From positions 1 through 64,000 of the forward strand of contig NZ_JAMPKY010000001.1 of assembly GCF_039962255.1 (NCBI RefSeq): a DNA stretch of 64,000 nt, in the 5' to 3' direction. This document shows, piece by piece, positions 1-7,789 of the stretch (its first letter is position 1; each line of letters begins with the position of its first letter). The notes below the pieces were generated by a model. It had not been told where the DNA came from. It was given only the letters and a program-made list of their open reading frames with translations, and made no database searches. Origin of the DNA: Leptolyngbya subtilissima AS-A7. GTDB taxonomy: Bacteria; Cyanobacteriota; Cyanobacteriia; Phormidesmidales; Phormidesmidaceae. A program made the position numbers and the translations under genes.

Positions 1-102
1 GCTGTGGTCCCACTCTGACCCATCCCGAACTCAGTCGTGAAACGCAGCTGCGGCGAAGATAGTGAGGGGGTTGCCCCTTGTCAAAATAGCTCGATGCCAG
101 GT
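1..102 (+). rRNA. rrf: 5S ribosomal RNA, 3' part (5' end outside window)
   Basis: The first ~100 bases carry the conserved 5S body: CCATCCCGAACTCAG, then GTGAAACGCAGCTGCGGCGAAGATAG-type loop sequence, and the closing AAATAGCTCGATGCCAGGT. The gene starts before the window, so only its 3' part is present. It is presumably the end of an rRNA operon whose 16S and 23S genes lie to the left. The end near 102 is set by comparison with the usual cyanobacterial 3' end and may be off by a few bases. Confidence 0.93.
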
Positions 103-110
103 CCTTACTT

Positions 111-157
111 GAACCCCTTCAACTGCTCCTCGGAGTGCTTGGAGGGGTTCTATTTTG
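111..157 (+). terminator. rRNA operon terminator hairpin
   Basis: GAACCCCTT at 111-119 pairs with the inverted copy at 142-150 (AGGGGTTC side), and TATTTT follows directly. It sits just after the 5S rRNA, where an intrinsic terminator of the rRNA operon is expected. Confidence 0.8.
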
Positions 158-203
158 AGGCTATGTTTAGTGAATCGAGGGCTATGTCGAGGTTTCCTTG
201 TTG

Positions 204-710
204 ATGAGTAAGCTCTTTTCCTCTATTGTTGATTTGCCAGATCACGATGCAACTTATGAGCTTGGTTATAAGTTAGGGCAATGCTGTCCTGAAGGAACGA
301 TATTGCTCCTATTTGGAGATCTAGGTGCCGGGAAGACAACACTGGTGCAGGGGCTCGGTGCAGGTCTTGGAATTGCGGAGCCGATTAGTAGTCCTACGTT
401 TACTCTTGTTAATGAGTATTTGGAAGGGCGTATTCCTCTTTACCACGTAGACTTGTATCGTTTGGAGACGAGTCAAGTAGATGCACTGGAACTAGAGGAA
501 ATTTACTGTGAAGGAGATGAGGTGCCTCCTGGTGTGCTAGCAATTGAGTGGGCAGAGCGTATGTGTGAACGTCCGCAGCGGGCGATAACTCTTAGGCTTG
601 AGCATGCAGCCACAGGTGGAAGGCAAGCTATGCTAATGGTCCATGGGAATGTTCAAATAGCTTTATTAAAGAATGTGATTGGCGATGGCTTACTGGTTGA
701 TGAAGTCTGA
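204..710 (+). CDS. tsaE: tRNA threonylcarbamoyladenosine biosynthesis ATPase TsaE
   Basis: TsaE (YjeE family) is the ATPase partner of TsaB and TsaD in forming the t6A37 modification of ANN-decoding tRNAs. The N-terminal third has the P-loop GDLGAGKTT (about residue 40), followed by the family sequence SSPTFTLVNEY and YHVDLYRL, and later AIEWAER. Length (~168 aa) is usual, with a slightly long tail. The start is uncertain: ATG at 204 lies 11 nt after a GAGG, while TTG at 198 lies 5 nt after it. The last 26 bases overlap the next gene, suggesting co-translation. No tsaB or tsaD is nearby. Confidence 0.93.
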   Translation: MSKLFSSIVDLPDHDATYELGYKLGQCCPEGTILLLFGDLGAGKTTLVQGLGAGLGIAEPISSPTFTLVNEYLEGRIPLYHVDLYRLETSQVDALELEEIYCEGDEVPPGVLAIEWAERMCERPQRAITLRLEHAATGGRQAMLMVHGNVQIALLKNVIGDGLLVDEV

Positions 711-1143
711 ACCTGATGCTTATAGTATTGAAGATCTAAGGCGCGATCGCACTGAAATTTGGGATGGGGTGCGTAACTATCAGGCTCGTAACTTTATTGC
801 CAGCATGGCTTTAGGGGACAAAGCTTTTTTCTATCACTCAAACACTAAGCCACCGGGAATTGTAGGCTTGATGGAAGTTGTAGAAATCAATGTAGTTGAT
901 CCTACCCAGTTTGATCGGGAAAGCAAATACTATGACCCAAAATCGCTTAGGGAAAAACCACGCTGGCATACCGTGACAGTTGGTTATTTAGAAACCTTCA
1001 AATCTGTCATTTCTTTAGACGAGCTTCGGAAAACGTTTTCTCCTGAGGAGTTATGGGTGGTGCGACAAGGCAATCGTTTATCTGTAATGCCGGTTGATGA
1101 TATGGTGGCTGAAAAGTTGTTACACAAAATTCAAGCTGCTTAG
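685..1143 (+). CDS. EVE domain-containing protein
   Basis: This 152-residue protein is a single EVE domain (PUA-like fold, thymocyte nuclear protein 1 family). The start MAYWLMKSEPDAYS and the later DGVRNYQARNF and PRWHTV blocks are family hallmarks. EVE domains are thought to bind modified bases in RNA or DNA; the bacterial substrate is generally unknown. A TTG at 679 would extend it by two residues, but the family normally begins MAYWLMKSEP, so ATG 685 is chosen. It overlaps the end of tsaE by 26 bp, which suggests a two-gene RNA-metabolism transcript. Function beyond nucleic-acid binding is inference. Confidence 0.9.
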   Translation: MAYWLMKSEPDAYSIEDLRRDRTEIWDGVRNYQARNFIASMALGDKAFFYHSNTKPPGIVGLMEVVEINVVDPTQFDRESKYYDPKSLREKPRWHTVTVGYLETFKSVISLDELRKTFSPEELWVVRQGNRLSVMPVDDMVAEKLLHKIQAA

Positions 1144-1182
1144 TTCTTCAAAAATGCTCACGCTTTATTCAAAGTTCTAACT

Positions 1183-1590
1183 ATGCACCTCCCTGAAGAC
1201 CCGGAAACACCTGTGCAGATTAATATTGTGCCGATGATTGACGTGGTTTTCGCGGTGCTGACGTTTTTTATTCTTTCTAGTTTGTTTTTGAGCCGCAATG
1301 AGGGGCTGCCGGTAGCGCTGCCGGGGGCAGAAACAGCGGAAACTCAAGACCAACGCCAAGTTGTGGTGTCTTTGAATGCGGCTGGTGAGCTGTTTGTGGG
1401 CGCTCGTGCGGTAACAGATGAGCAGCTTCTGGAGGCGATTCAGACCTTGGGTATTCTGTCTGACGGTGGCCTTGTGGTAATTCGAGCAGACCAATCAGTG
1501 AGTCATGGGCAGGTTGTGGCGGTTATGGATCAGCTACGGGCTTTACCTGGAGTGCAGTTAGCGATCGCAACTGAAGGCAATCAACCCTAA
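1183..1590 (+). CDS. exbD: ExbD/TolR family biopolymer transport protein
   Basis: ExbD/TolR proteins form the plug of the ExbB/TolQ proton channel that energises TonB or Tol complexes. This 135-residue protein has the short cytoplasmic N-terminus, VQINIVPMIDVVFAVLTFF with the conserved membrane Asp in PMIDVVF (about residue 19), one membrane helix to about residue 37, and a periplasmic domain ending with QVVAVMDQLRALPGVQLAIATE. ExbD genes usually follow exbB, but none is visible here: the gene before is the EVE protein 39 bp upstream. Its channel partner must be encoded elsewhere. Confidence 0.9.
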   Translation: MHLPEDPETPVQINIVPMIDVVFAVLTFFILSSLFLSRNEGLPVALPGAETAETQDQRQVVVSLNAAGELFVGARAVTDEQLLEAIQTLGILSDGGLVVIRADQSVSHGQVVAVMDQLRALPGVQLAIATEGNQP

Positions 1591-1731
1591 GGACCTGAAG
1601 TAACACAGCAGCATTTAACTCTCTTAACGCTGTATTGCAGGACATCTAGATTCAATAATTTGTGGATCACAGTGAGCACCAAGCCTAAAATGATAGCTGA
1701 AGCTGAGAAAATGAATTTCAATCTTTGAATT

Positions 1732-2022
1732 ATGGTGCTACAACTCATGGCTTTGCCAGTGTGGTTAGTGTCGCTAGTGCAGGTTGCGCTAGTGCCTTTC
1801 TGCTTTGTTGTGGCTTGGTTGATGATAGGACTAACTCTTTGGAATCTGGTGATAACCATACGAGATGGGGTAAACCGAGCAACAGTGATGCACAAAATTC
1901 CCTGTGCAGAGTGCCGCTACTTTACCAACGACCATCGCTTGAAGTGCCCTATACATCCCAAGATTGCTTTGTCAGAATCTGCTATTGACTGTCCTGACTT
2001 TGAGGATTCGGGGTTGGGGTAG
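1732..2022 (+). CDS. small membrane protein with Cys/His cluster, function unknown
   Basis: A 96-residue protein with two hydrophobic stretches (about residues 5-23 and 25-43) followed by a soluble tail holding CAECRYF, then KCPIHP and IDCPDFE. The Cys-x2-Cys plus later Cys and His residues could bind a metal. I recall such tails as conserved in cyanobacterial hypothetical proteins, but no function is known to me. The Cys-rich pattern and upstream AT-rich spacer support it over the overlapping frames. The - strand terminator of the next gene lies 20 bp beyond its stop. Confidence 0.7.
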   Translation: MVLQLMALPVWLVSLVQVALVPFCFVVAWLMIGLTLWNLVITIRDGVNRATVMHKIPCAECRYFTNDHRLKCPIHPKIALSESAIDCPDFEDSGLG

Positions 2023-2038
2023 AACCTCTGAAGCTCAA

Positions 2039-2083
2039 TAAAAAGCCAGCCCTGTCGGTTAAGTAACCGAATTTAGGGCTGGC
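2039..2083 (-). terminator. terminator of the GTPase gene
   Basis: GCCAGCCCT (2045-2053) pairs with AGGGCTGGC (2075-2083), and a nested stem TCGGTTA/TAACCGA lies inside. Read on the - strand the hairpin is followed by TTTTTATT, so it ends transcription of the GTPase gene. Toward + there is no T-run. Confidence 0.75.
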
Positions 2084-2183
2084 GGAAGTGAATAGATATG
2101 GCTGCCCTGTAGTATGCCCGGAAAGTTGGCTGTTCTCCGGTTGATCAGCTTGCTGAAAAAGGATTGCGGGGTTTTCTTTAGAG

Positions 2184-3677
2184 CTACCCTTGGGCTGTTG
2201 GTGCAATTCGAGCAATTGCCTCTTTGATAAACGCTTTCATGACTGCATCGCGCTGGTTGAGGCGAAATTGCTGCTCGACAACCGCACCCATCCCATCGTC
2301 TCCCCAACTTTGATTGTGGCGAAAATACTCTACAAAGCTTTTGCCGGCAATACGGGTTAGGTAAGCACCGCTGGCTCCTTTTAGTGCGCGCCCGGCAATC
2401 ACGGTGGCTAAATTGGTTTGCAATCCTATGGCTAATAGGTCTACAGTGCCTTTGACTAACCCTAGACCGGCTAGTGTTTTAGCTACTGATAGAGCCAGGG
2501 CTTTTCCTTCTTCTAGGCTGACCTCACAGCCATAAACTTGACTCAGTTCAACAACCATTTGGGCATTGATAACGGCTGTAGCTAAAAAGTCAAGGCCGGG
2601 CAGGGGGGTAACTGCGATCGCCCCCGCTCCAAGCCACTGGTAGCGGTCGATAATTGTCTCGGCTTGGATCTGCCTTTGGTCATTGATCATCTGCCGAGCT
2701 GTTTCTCCAAGCTGCTGGGTTTGTAGCAACAGGTTGTCAGCGATTAGGGTCTCGCCTTCTTGGCGGAGTAGGTCGGCGAGACGTGTCTGTAGGGGTAAGA
2801 GATTAGGCTGCATTTGCAGCCAACCACCCCCTACCTGGGGCAGTGGCTGGGGTAGTGCCGCTACGGCAATGACATCATCGGGGTTGAGGGGTGGCACAAG
2901 GCGCGATCGCAGACGGTCTAGCAATGCTCCTAAGTCGGCTTCAACGTAGCGATCGGCCTTGTTGAGCACTACCAACACCCGCTTGCCTACGTCCATCAAC
3001 GTTTTCAAGACAGTATATTCTGCTTGCCGCAGGTCGTCGTCAAGCACAAATATAACTAAATCGGCTTCGGTCGCGGTTCTGCGAGCTTCTGCTTCCCGCT
3101 CTGTGCCAGCAATGCCGACTTCTGCAATACCGGGCGTATCTATAATTTGAATGTTTCTAGAACTGTTGGGTATCGTCCAAGCATAGGTGTGCTGAACTTG
3201 TGTTGTGCCCATAGCGGCGCCGATCTCACCGATGGATTGCCCTAAAAGCCCGTTGATTAGCGCTGTTTTTCCCGCTGACCCCACTCCAAAGACGGCAATG
3301 ACTAGAGGACGGGTATTTAGCTCTGACTGTAGATTTAATGCTTTTTGCTGTAGCGCTTGACGGGCTACCTGGTCTTGAATTTGTTCAACCTGGCGCTGTA
3401 CAGCAAGTAGGTTGACCGTTGCCGCCTCTTCAGCATGACGAGGGGTTTGAAGATAGCGACGTCGGCGAGGACGCAAAAAAGGCCACAGCCGGTGGATGAC
3501 AACCCCTAGCGATGCTAGGCCAAGAATTGTCACTATGCTCAGCGTTGCCCGAGCTAGCAGGGGCGACACTAGTGCTAACAAGGTGTAGAGGCGCAGCAAT
3601 GAGTCGGCTAGCAACAGCAATGCGCCTAAGCCAACCAGTAGCCCTAGCGGAAAAAGTACCCAGTGCCACCGTCCCAT
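2184..3677 (-). CDS. membrane-associated GTPase with C-terminal DUF697 domain
   Basis: A 497-residue protein taken from the internal ATG at 3677; the longer frame up to 3779 lacks a family-like start. Two hydrophobic segments occupy about residues 7-30 and 40-62, followed by an arginine-rich patch and a short coiled region. The GTPase domain shows G1 GVGSAGKT (131-138), DTPG (180-183) and NKAD (239-242). The C-terminal part, with AITPLPGLDFLATAVINAQM-like sequence, resembles the DUF697/YcjF region of Era-like membrane GTPases of cyanobacteria. A role in membrane or envelope homeostasis is only inference. It is a single-gene unit with its own terminator. Confidence 0.85.
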   Translation of the reverse strand: MGRWHWVLFPLGLLVGLGALLLLADSLLRLYTLLALVSPLLARATLSIVTILGLASLGVVIHRLWPFLRPRRRRYLQTPRHAEEAATVNLLAVQRQVEQIQDQVARQALQQKALNLQSELNTRPLVIAVFGVGSAGKTALINGLLGQSIGEIGAAMGTTQVQHTYAWTIPNSSRNIQIIDTPGIAEVGIAGTEREAEARRTATEADLVIFVLDDDLRQAEYTVLKTLMDVGKRVLVVLNKADRYVEADLGALLDRLRSRLVPPLNPDDVIAVAALPQPLPQVGGGWLQMQPNLLPLQTRLADLLRQEGETLIADNLLLQTQQLGETARQMINDQRQIQAETIIDRYQWLGAGAIAVTPLPGLDFLATAVINAQMVVELSQVYGCEVSLEEGKALALSVAKTLAGLGLVKGTVDLLAIGLQTNLATVIAGRALKGASGAYLTRIAGKSFVEYFRHNQSWGDDGMGAVVEQQFRLNQRDAVMKAFIKEAIARIAPTAQG

Positions 3678-3837
3678 AGCTATCCTGTTCAACCAACGGC
3701 AGTGGATGAAGAATAGCGTAAAACCACGGTTTAAAGCCTGCTGTGGCAAGACCGTTGAAATAACCCTCTTACCCAGCAACTAATACAACTCCGCGCAGAG
3801 CTACCTGCATCTATGGCTAAGGGTCAGAGATACTGGT

Positions 3838-4140
3838 TTAGAGCGGGTTGTGGGAGAACCGATCGCTGCGATTGGAGCGATCGGCACTGCCATTGTCGGT
3901 GCGGGGACGGGCCTTGTTAACGCGCAGTTCGCGACCTAGCCACTCGGCTCCATCCAGCTCAGAAATAGCCTGGTCTTCTTTAGCTTCGTCAGCCATGTCG
4001 ACAAATGCAAAGCCACGCTTGCGACCGGTTTCGCGATCGATAGGTAGGCTAATACGGGTGACCTCACCGTATTCAGCGAAAATGCTTTTGATGTCGTCCT
4101 CAGAAGCCTGAAAGGACAAGTTCCCAATGTAGATAGTCAC
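3838..4140 (-). CDS. RNA-binding protein with one RRM domain (Rbp type)
   Basis: A 100-residue protein made of one RNA recognition motif and a short Ser/Asn/Arg tail. RNP2 is IYIGNL (residues 3-8) and RNP1 is KRGFAFVD. This matches the small cyanobacterial Rbp proteins, which bind RNA and are often cold-induced; some direct photosynthesis mRNAs to membranes. The tail is short and not the glycine-rich type of RbpA1. A second, divergent RRM gene lies at 41534-41983. Which Rbp paralogue this is cannot be told from the sequence alone. Confidence 0.92.
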   Translation of the reverse strand: MTIYIGNLSFQASEDDIKSIFAEYGEVTRISLPIDRETGRKRGFAFVDMADEAKEDQAISELDGAEWLGRELRVNKARPRTDNGSADRSNRSDRFSHNPL

Positions 4141-4309
4141 GAGTCTCTCCGAACCAAAATGCCAAGGTGTTTTAGGTATTGCACCAGTAGGCTAGGAAGC
4201 CAGAAGCTTTATCCTGGGGCTTTCAGGGGCAATATTTGCTGCCATGATAGCCGATCAGTTTATCGCTAGCAGTAGCCCACCTCACACCTAGACGGTTTCT
4301 TACAACTGA

Positions 4310-4340
4310 ACCCTAGAGCAGTTTCCTACTGCTCTAGGGT
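4310..4340 (-). terminator. hairpin downstream of the GT25-like gene
   Basis: ACCCTAGAGCAG (4310-4321) and CTGCTCTAGGGT (4329-4340) form a perfect 12-bp stem with a 7-base loop. It lies between the glycosyltransferase end (4474) and the RRM gene start (4140), both on -. There is no clear T-run, so it could be a terminator or a leader structure of the RRM mRNA. The rest of 4141-4473 holds no gene. Confidence 0.5.
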
Positions 4341-4473
4341 CGAGTGCTACTAGGCTTACTAAGAAGCACTATCTTTTGTCTACCTCTGTTTCGCAACCTG
4401 CAGGATGCCGAACAAGATGCAATGCCTACAGGACGCCTAAATAGCACTAGGGCAGACGGGGCTTGGCAAAGCT

Positions 4474-5262
4474 TTAACCAACTTGCTGATCGCTAGGCGT
4501 TAAGCTGTGACGAACAAAGTCTGCTGTTTCTAAGCAAAAATTCTTGGTTCCTCGAACAACATGCAAAGCTGAAGACACCCCAGGAATGCGGTCTAATCTG
4601 CCCGGGTTAAGGTTGCTTACGCTGCTTAAGGGCCAACCTAAATTAGGTGCAGCAGCCAGGGTAACTAGGTCTGGGTTGCGATAGCGAATCTCGTTCATGT
4701 ATCCATCAAAATACATGGGTCCACAGTCTGGGTGATTCACAGGGCGATCGAAGGATGCTTCCATAAATTCAACAAGTTTGGGAATGGCCCGGCCTTGGCA
4801 AGTCCAAAAATGGGTTTCACGAATGTTTTGGCGAACCCTAATTTGGGAGAAAAAGCGATCGGGCGTGGGGGCAATGGTTGTTTTCTTACCGTTGGCCATG
4901 TCGTTGGAGTAGGGCTGACACCCAAAGTAAGCAAAATCCCAGCGGCGATCGGTGAGTTCATCTAAGATTGCTGACTCTTGGCGAATCAGGCGTTGGCTGA
5001 GTACACAGTCTTCTTGAAATAGCAGGAGACGTTCAACGTTGTCATCAGCAGCTTTGCGAAGCAACTCATAGTTGCTCATGACGCAGCCCCTCACACTGGC
5101 CTTGGGAAATTGTCCCGCATCATCGAACTTTAGACCCTGAAACCATTGCACTTTGTTTTCTATGCCCAAGCGTTTGACCTGGCGCTGAATACTTCTCAAC
5201 CGTCGTTTCCGCTCCGGTAGATAGACGATCGCAATGCGGTCAAAATAATCGGTGAACTTCAT
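4474..5262 (-). CDS. glycosyltransferase family 25-like protein
   Basis: A 262-residue protein starting MKFTDYFDRIAIVYLPER; the ATG at 5262 fits better than the upstream ATG at 5286. GT25 (LOS/LPS) enzymes begin with a similar strand plus an Arg-rich R-R-x-x-x-x-x-Q segment (KRRLRSIQRQ here), then a conserved acidic site; FQEDCVLS looks like that site. Later QGRAIPKLVEFM and NHPDCGPMYFDGYM resemble the end of the catalytic fold. It probably adds a sugar to a surface glycan, but acceptor and donor are unknown. No other glycan genes are adjacent. It is AT-richer than its neighbours. Confidence 0.65.
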   Translation of the reverse strand: MKFTDYFDRIAIVYLPERKRRLRSIQRQVKRLGIENKVQWFQGLKFDDAGQFPKASVRGCVMSNYELLRKAADDNVERLLLFQEDCVLSQRLIRQESAILDELTDRRWDFAYFGCQPYSNDMANGKKTTIAPTPDRFFSQIRVRQNIRETHFWTCQGRAIPKLVEFMEASFDRPVNHPDCGPMYFDGYMNEIRYRNPDLVTLAAAPNLGWPLSSVSNLNPGRLDRIPGVSSALHVVRGTKNFCLETADFVRHSLTPSDQQVG

Positions 5263-5286
5263 GGGCTTATTCCAATGAGACAACAC

Positions 5287-6021
5287 AAATAGACAGCGAT
5301 GACACCTCTGGAGTAATCATCTGGGTTTCATCAAAAGCAAGAATAGTTAAGGCGGTGTGCTCACTTTTAAAACCATGATTGTATTCATCGAGCCGACGAA
5401 TTGCATGTTGGGAATAAATCTACAGCTAAAACTGGGAGGAAAATAACTACCTTTAGGATGAAACCTCAAGTTCCTAAAGACGACCCTTTAAACCAATTTA
5501 AATAGGTCTTTCCAGCCTGAAGTTTGCCTGGAAAAAAGCTAAGCACGGCTAGTTAATTAAGATAATGGGCACCTAAAAAACTCTAAGTATCTGGAAAAAT
5601 TATAGAGGCTTAGAGCGCTGACGTAGAGATACAAAGAATTAGATCGTTCAGAACAGCACTGACTAAGAATTAATAACTTGCTACTAAAACGACTACAAAT
5701 AAAAAACTCTCACATTTAACCAAAAGGTAAAAAGGTGATGCCCTGATTAACCACTGCTTAAATGGAACAGAGAACTCAAAGCTCAACAGAGTTGCGGCGA
5801 GGTCTATCTGATTTACTGTGTTTTAGCACAGGGAACATGGCTTATTAAGTGTTTTTAAGCACAGGAGCCGCTTGAAATGTCAGTGATTTTAGTAATTTCG
5901 GATTAACTCACTACTTTGTGGCGTATCGCGTATGTGCTCAAGGCTAAGACGAGCTTAGAAATGGTTTGTTCCGCTCAATGTAGATCTGTAGTCAACATAT
6001 CAATAGATGAACAGATAAGAA
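5287..6021. other. long AT-rich intergenic region without a gene
   Basis: About 735 bases lie between the glycosyltransferase start and the pepA terminator. The stretch is clearly AT-richer than both flanks, with many short A and T runs, and carries no frame of convincing length or composition on either strand. It should include the promoter of the glycosyltransferase gene. I see no tRNA, repeat array or insertion-sequence end in it. Confidence 0.6.
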
Positions 6022-6073
6022 TAACCCCGCGACCTTGATGATGCTCGTCCGTATCATCAAGGTCGCGGGGTTA
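6022..6073 (-). terminator. perfect 21-bp inverted repeat, terminator of pepA
   Basis: Arms 6022-6042 and 6053-6073 are exact reverse complements over 21 bases, separated by a 10-base loop. The repeat is 28 bp past the pepA stop. On the - strand it is followed by TTCTTATCTG, a weak T-run. Both the position and the stem strength suggest the pepA terminator. Confidence 0.75.
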
Positions 6074-6101
6074 CCGACCAACGTAGTTAGATTAGAGTTG
6101 T

Positions 6102-7583
6102 CTAAGCTTCTTGCCTAAGCACCCAATGCACCAGGGTGCGTACCCCAAATCCCGTTCCGCCAGGGTTGTTGTAACCGCTTTCTTTCTCGGTCCACACCGG
6201 CCCGGCTACGTCGAGGTGAACCCAGGGAGTGGAGGTAACAAACTGCTTAAGGAAGAGGGCAGCTGTGATAGATCCGCCGGGGCGGGGACCGGTGTTTTTC
6301 ATGTCGGCCACAATGGACTTGAGCCCGTCGAAGTACTTTTCTTCCATGGGCAGACGCCAGAACTTTTCGCCAGCGGCTTCGGCGGCAGCAGCGATCGCCC
6401 CTGCTAGCTCCTCGTTTTCGCTAAACAGTCCGGCAATATCGTCGCCTAGGGCAATGATGCAGGCTCCGGTGAGGGTAGCCAAGTCAACGATCGCATCTAC
6501 GCCCAGCTTTTCGGCAAACACCAGGGCATCGGCCAGGGTGAGGCGGCCCTCGGCGTCGGTGTTGTTGACTTCAATGGTTTTGCCATTAGAGGCGGTAAGA
6601 ATGTCGCCGGGGCGCATGGCTCGACCGCTGATCATATTCTCGGCGGCGGCACTGATAAAGTGAACTTCGGTGTTGGGCTTGAGCTGGGCGATCGCCTTGG
6701 CGGCCCCGAGCATAGCGGCAGCGCCGCCCATGTCGATTTTCATCATCTCGATGCCGCTGCCTGCACCTTTGATATTAAGACCGCCGGAGTCAAAGGTGAG
6801 GCCCTTACCGATGATGGCCAGCTTGCGAGCGGGTGCACCGGCAGGTTTGTAGGTGAGGTGAATGAACTTGGCTGGCAGGTCGGAGGCTTTGGCTACTCCT
6901 AGATAGGCGCCCATGCCTAGCGCTTCGCAATCGGCTTGCTCTAGAATCTCTAGCTCTAGGCCATGGCCTGTAGCGATGTCTTGGGCGGTTTGGGCCAGGG
7001 CTTCTGGGGTGACAATGTTAGCCGGAGCCGACACCAGCTCACGGGCTAAAATAACGCCGTCACAGATGGCCTGAGCGGTTTGAAGACTGCTTTCTTGCCC
7101 AGCTAAATCGAGCAGATGAACCTGTTCGACAGTGGCTTTGCCGTTCTTATCCTCTGACTTGAAGCGGTTGTCTTGGTGCAGGGCCAGGCTGACGCCTTCA
7201 GCTAGGGCCTGGGCAGTAAGGGCCGGATCGTTCTGCACTACGGGCATGCTCAGGCCGAGGGAGGCCGATTTTTCTTTTTTGGCAAGGCGGGCGGCGGCAG
7301 CGGCGGCGCGGCGCAACGTTTCGGCAGTCATGGTGTTACTCGCCCCTAGGCCAATCAGCCCTAGCTTGCGGAAGCTGGCCCCACCGCCCACGCGAGTGAT
7401 GGCGGTAGACCCATCTTTGCCGGTGAACTCAACATCGTCGATCAGGTCTTGCAGCAGGCCAGAGACGCGACTGTTGAGCTCGGCCACTGTGCCGGTAAGG
7501 GGCAGGGCGTCTTCGCTGAGGCCAATAATGAGGGCGTCGCCAGACCAGTCTAGAAGGGGGGTGTTAGAGGCGTGAAATTCCAT
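6102..7583 (-). CDS. pepA: leucyl aminopeptidase (M17 family)
   Basis: A 493-residue M17 cytosol aminopeptidase that removes N-terminal residues from peptides using two metal ions. The catalytic C-terminal half shows [13 protein letters not shown] with the catalytic Lys and metal Asp, [12 protein letters not shown], and the signature [14 protein letters not shown]. The N-terminal half is the usual variable regulatory domain. Length is typical. An AAGG lies 5 bases before the ATG. The gene stands alone on -, with the strong hairpin 6022-6073 downstream, and diverges from the transglycosylase gene. Confidence 0.96.
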   Translation of the reverse strand: MEFHASNTPLLDWSGDALIIGLSEDALPLTGTVAELNSRVSGLLQDLIDDVEFTGKDGSTAITRVGGGASFRKLGLIGLGASNTMTAETLRRAAAAAARLAKKEKSASLGLSMPVVQNDPALTAQALAEGVSLALHQDNRFKSEDKNGKATVEQVHLLDLAGQESSLQTAQAICDGVILARELVSAPANIVTPEALAQTAQDIATGHGLELEILEQADCEALGMGAYLGVAKASDLPAKFIHLTYKPAGAPARKLAIIGKGLTFDSGGLNIKGAGSGIEMMKIDMGGAAAMLGAAKAIAQLKPNTEVHFISAAAENMISGRAMRPGDILTASNGKTIEVNNTDAEGRLTLADALVFAEKLGVDAIVDLATLTGACIIALGDDIAGLFSENEELAGAIAAAAEAAGEKFWRLPMEEKYFDGLKSIVADMKNTGPRPGGSITAALFLKQFVTSTPWVHLDVAGPVWTEKESGYNNPGGTGFGVRTLVHWVLRQEA

Positions 7584-7789
7584 TCAACCTTGGGGCTAAT
7601 ATGCTCTGTTTACTATAAACCTTAGGCAGCCTCTGGCGGGGAGAGGGCGGGTGAAGTCATCAATCCCGAATTGGCTAGGTAAGATATAACGGCATGGGTC
7701 AGCCAAGGAGAAATTTTACTTCGGCTGCCCCGCTGCGCCACGGGCTAATTTTTCGACTACAACCCTTATCTAGAGTGCATGGACGTGCC

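Noticed and set aside
1177..1494. 105-codon - frame over exbD
   Set aside because: Shadow of the ExbD gene, with biased composition and no family-like sequence.
4732..4965. Two short frames within the GT25-like gene
   Set aside because: Both overlap the better-supported glycosyltransferase frame and lack family-like sequence.
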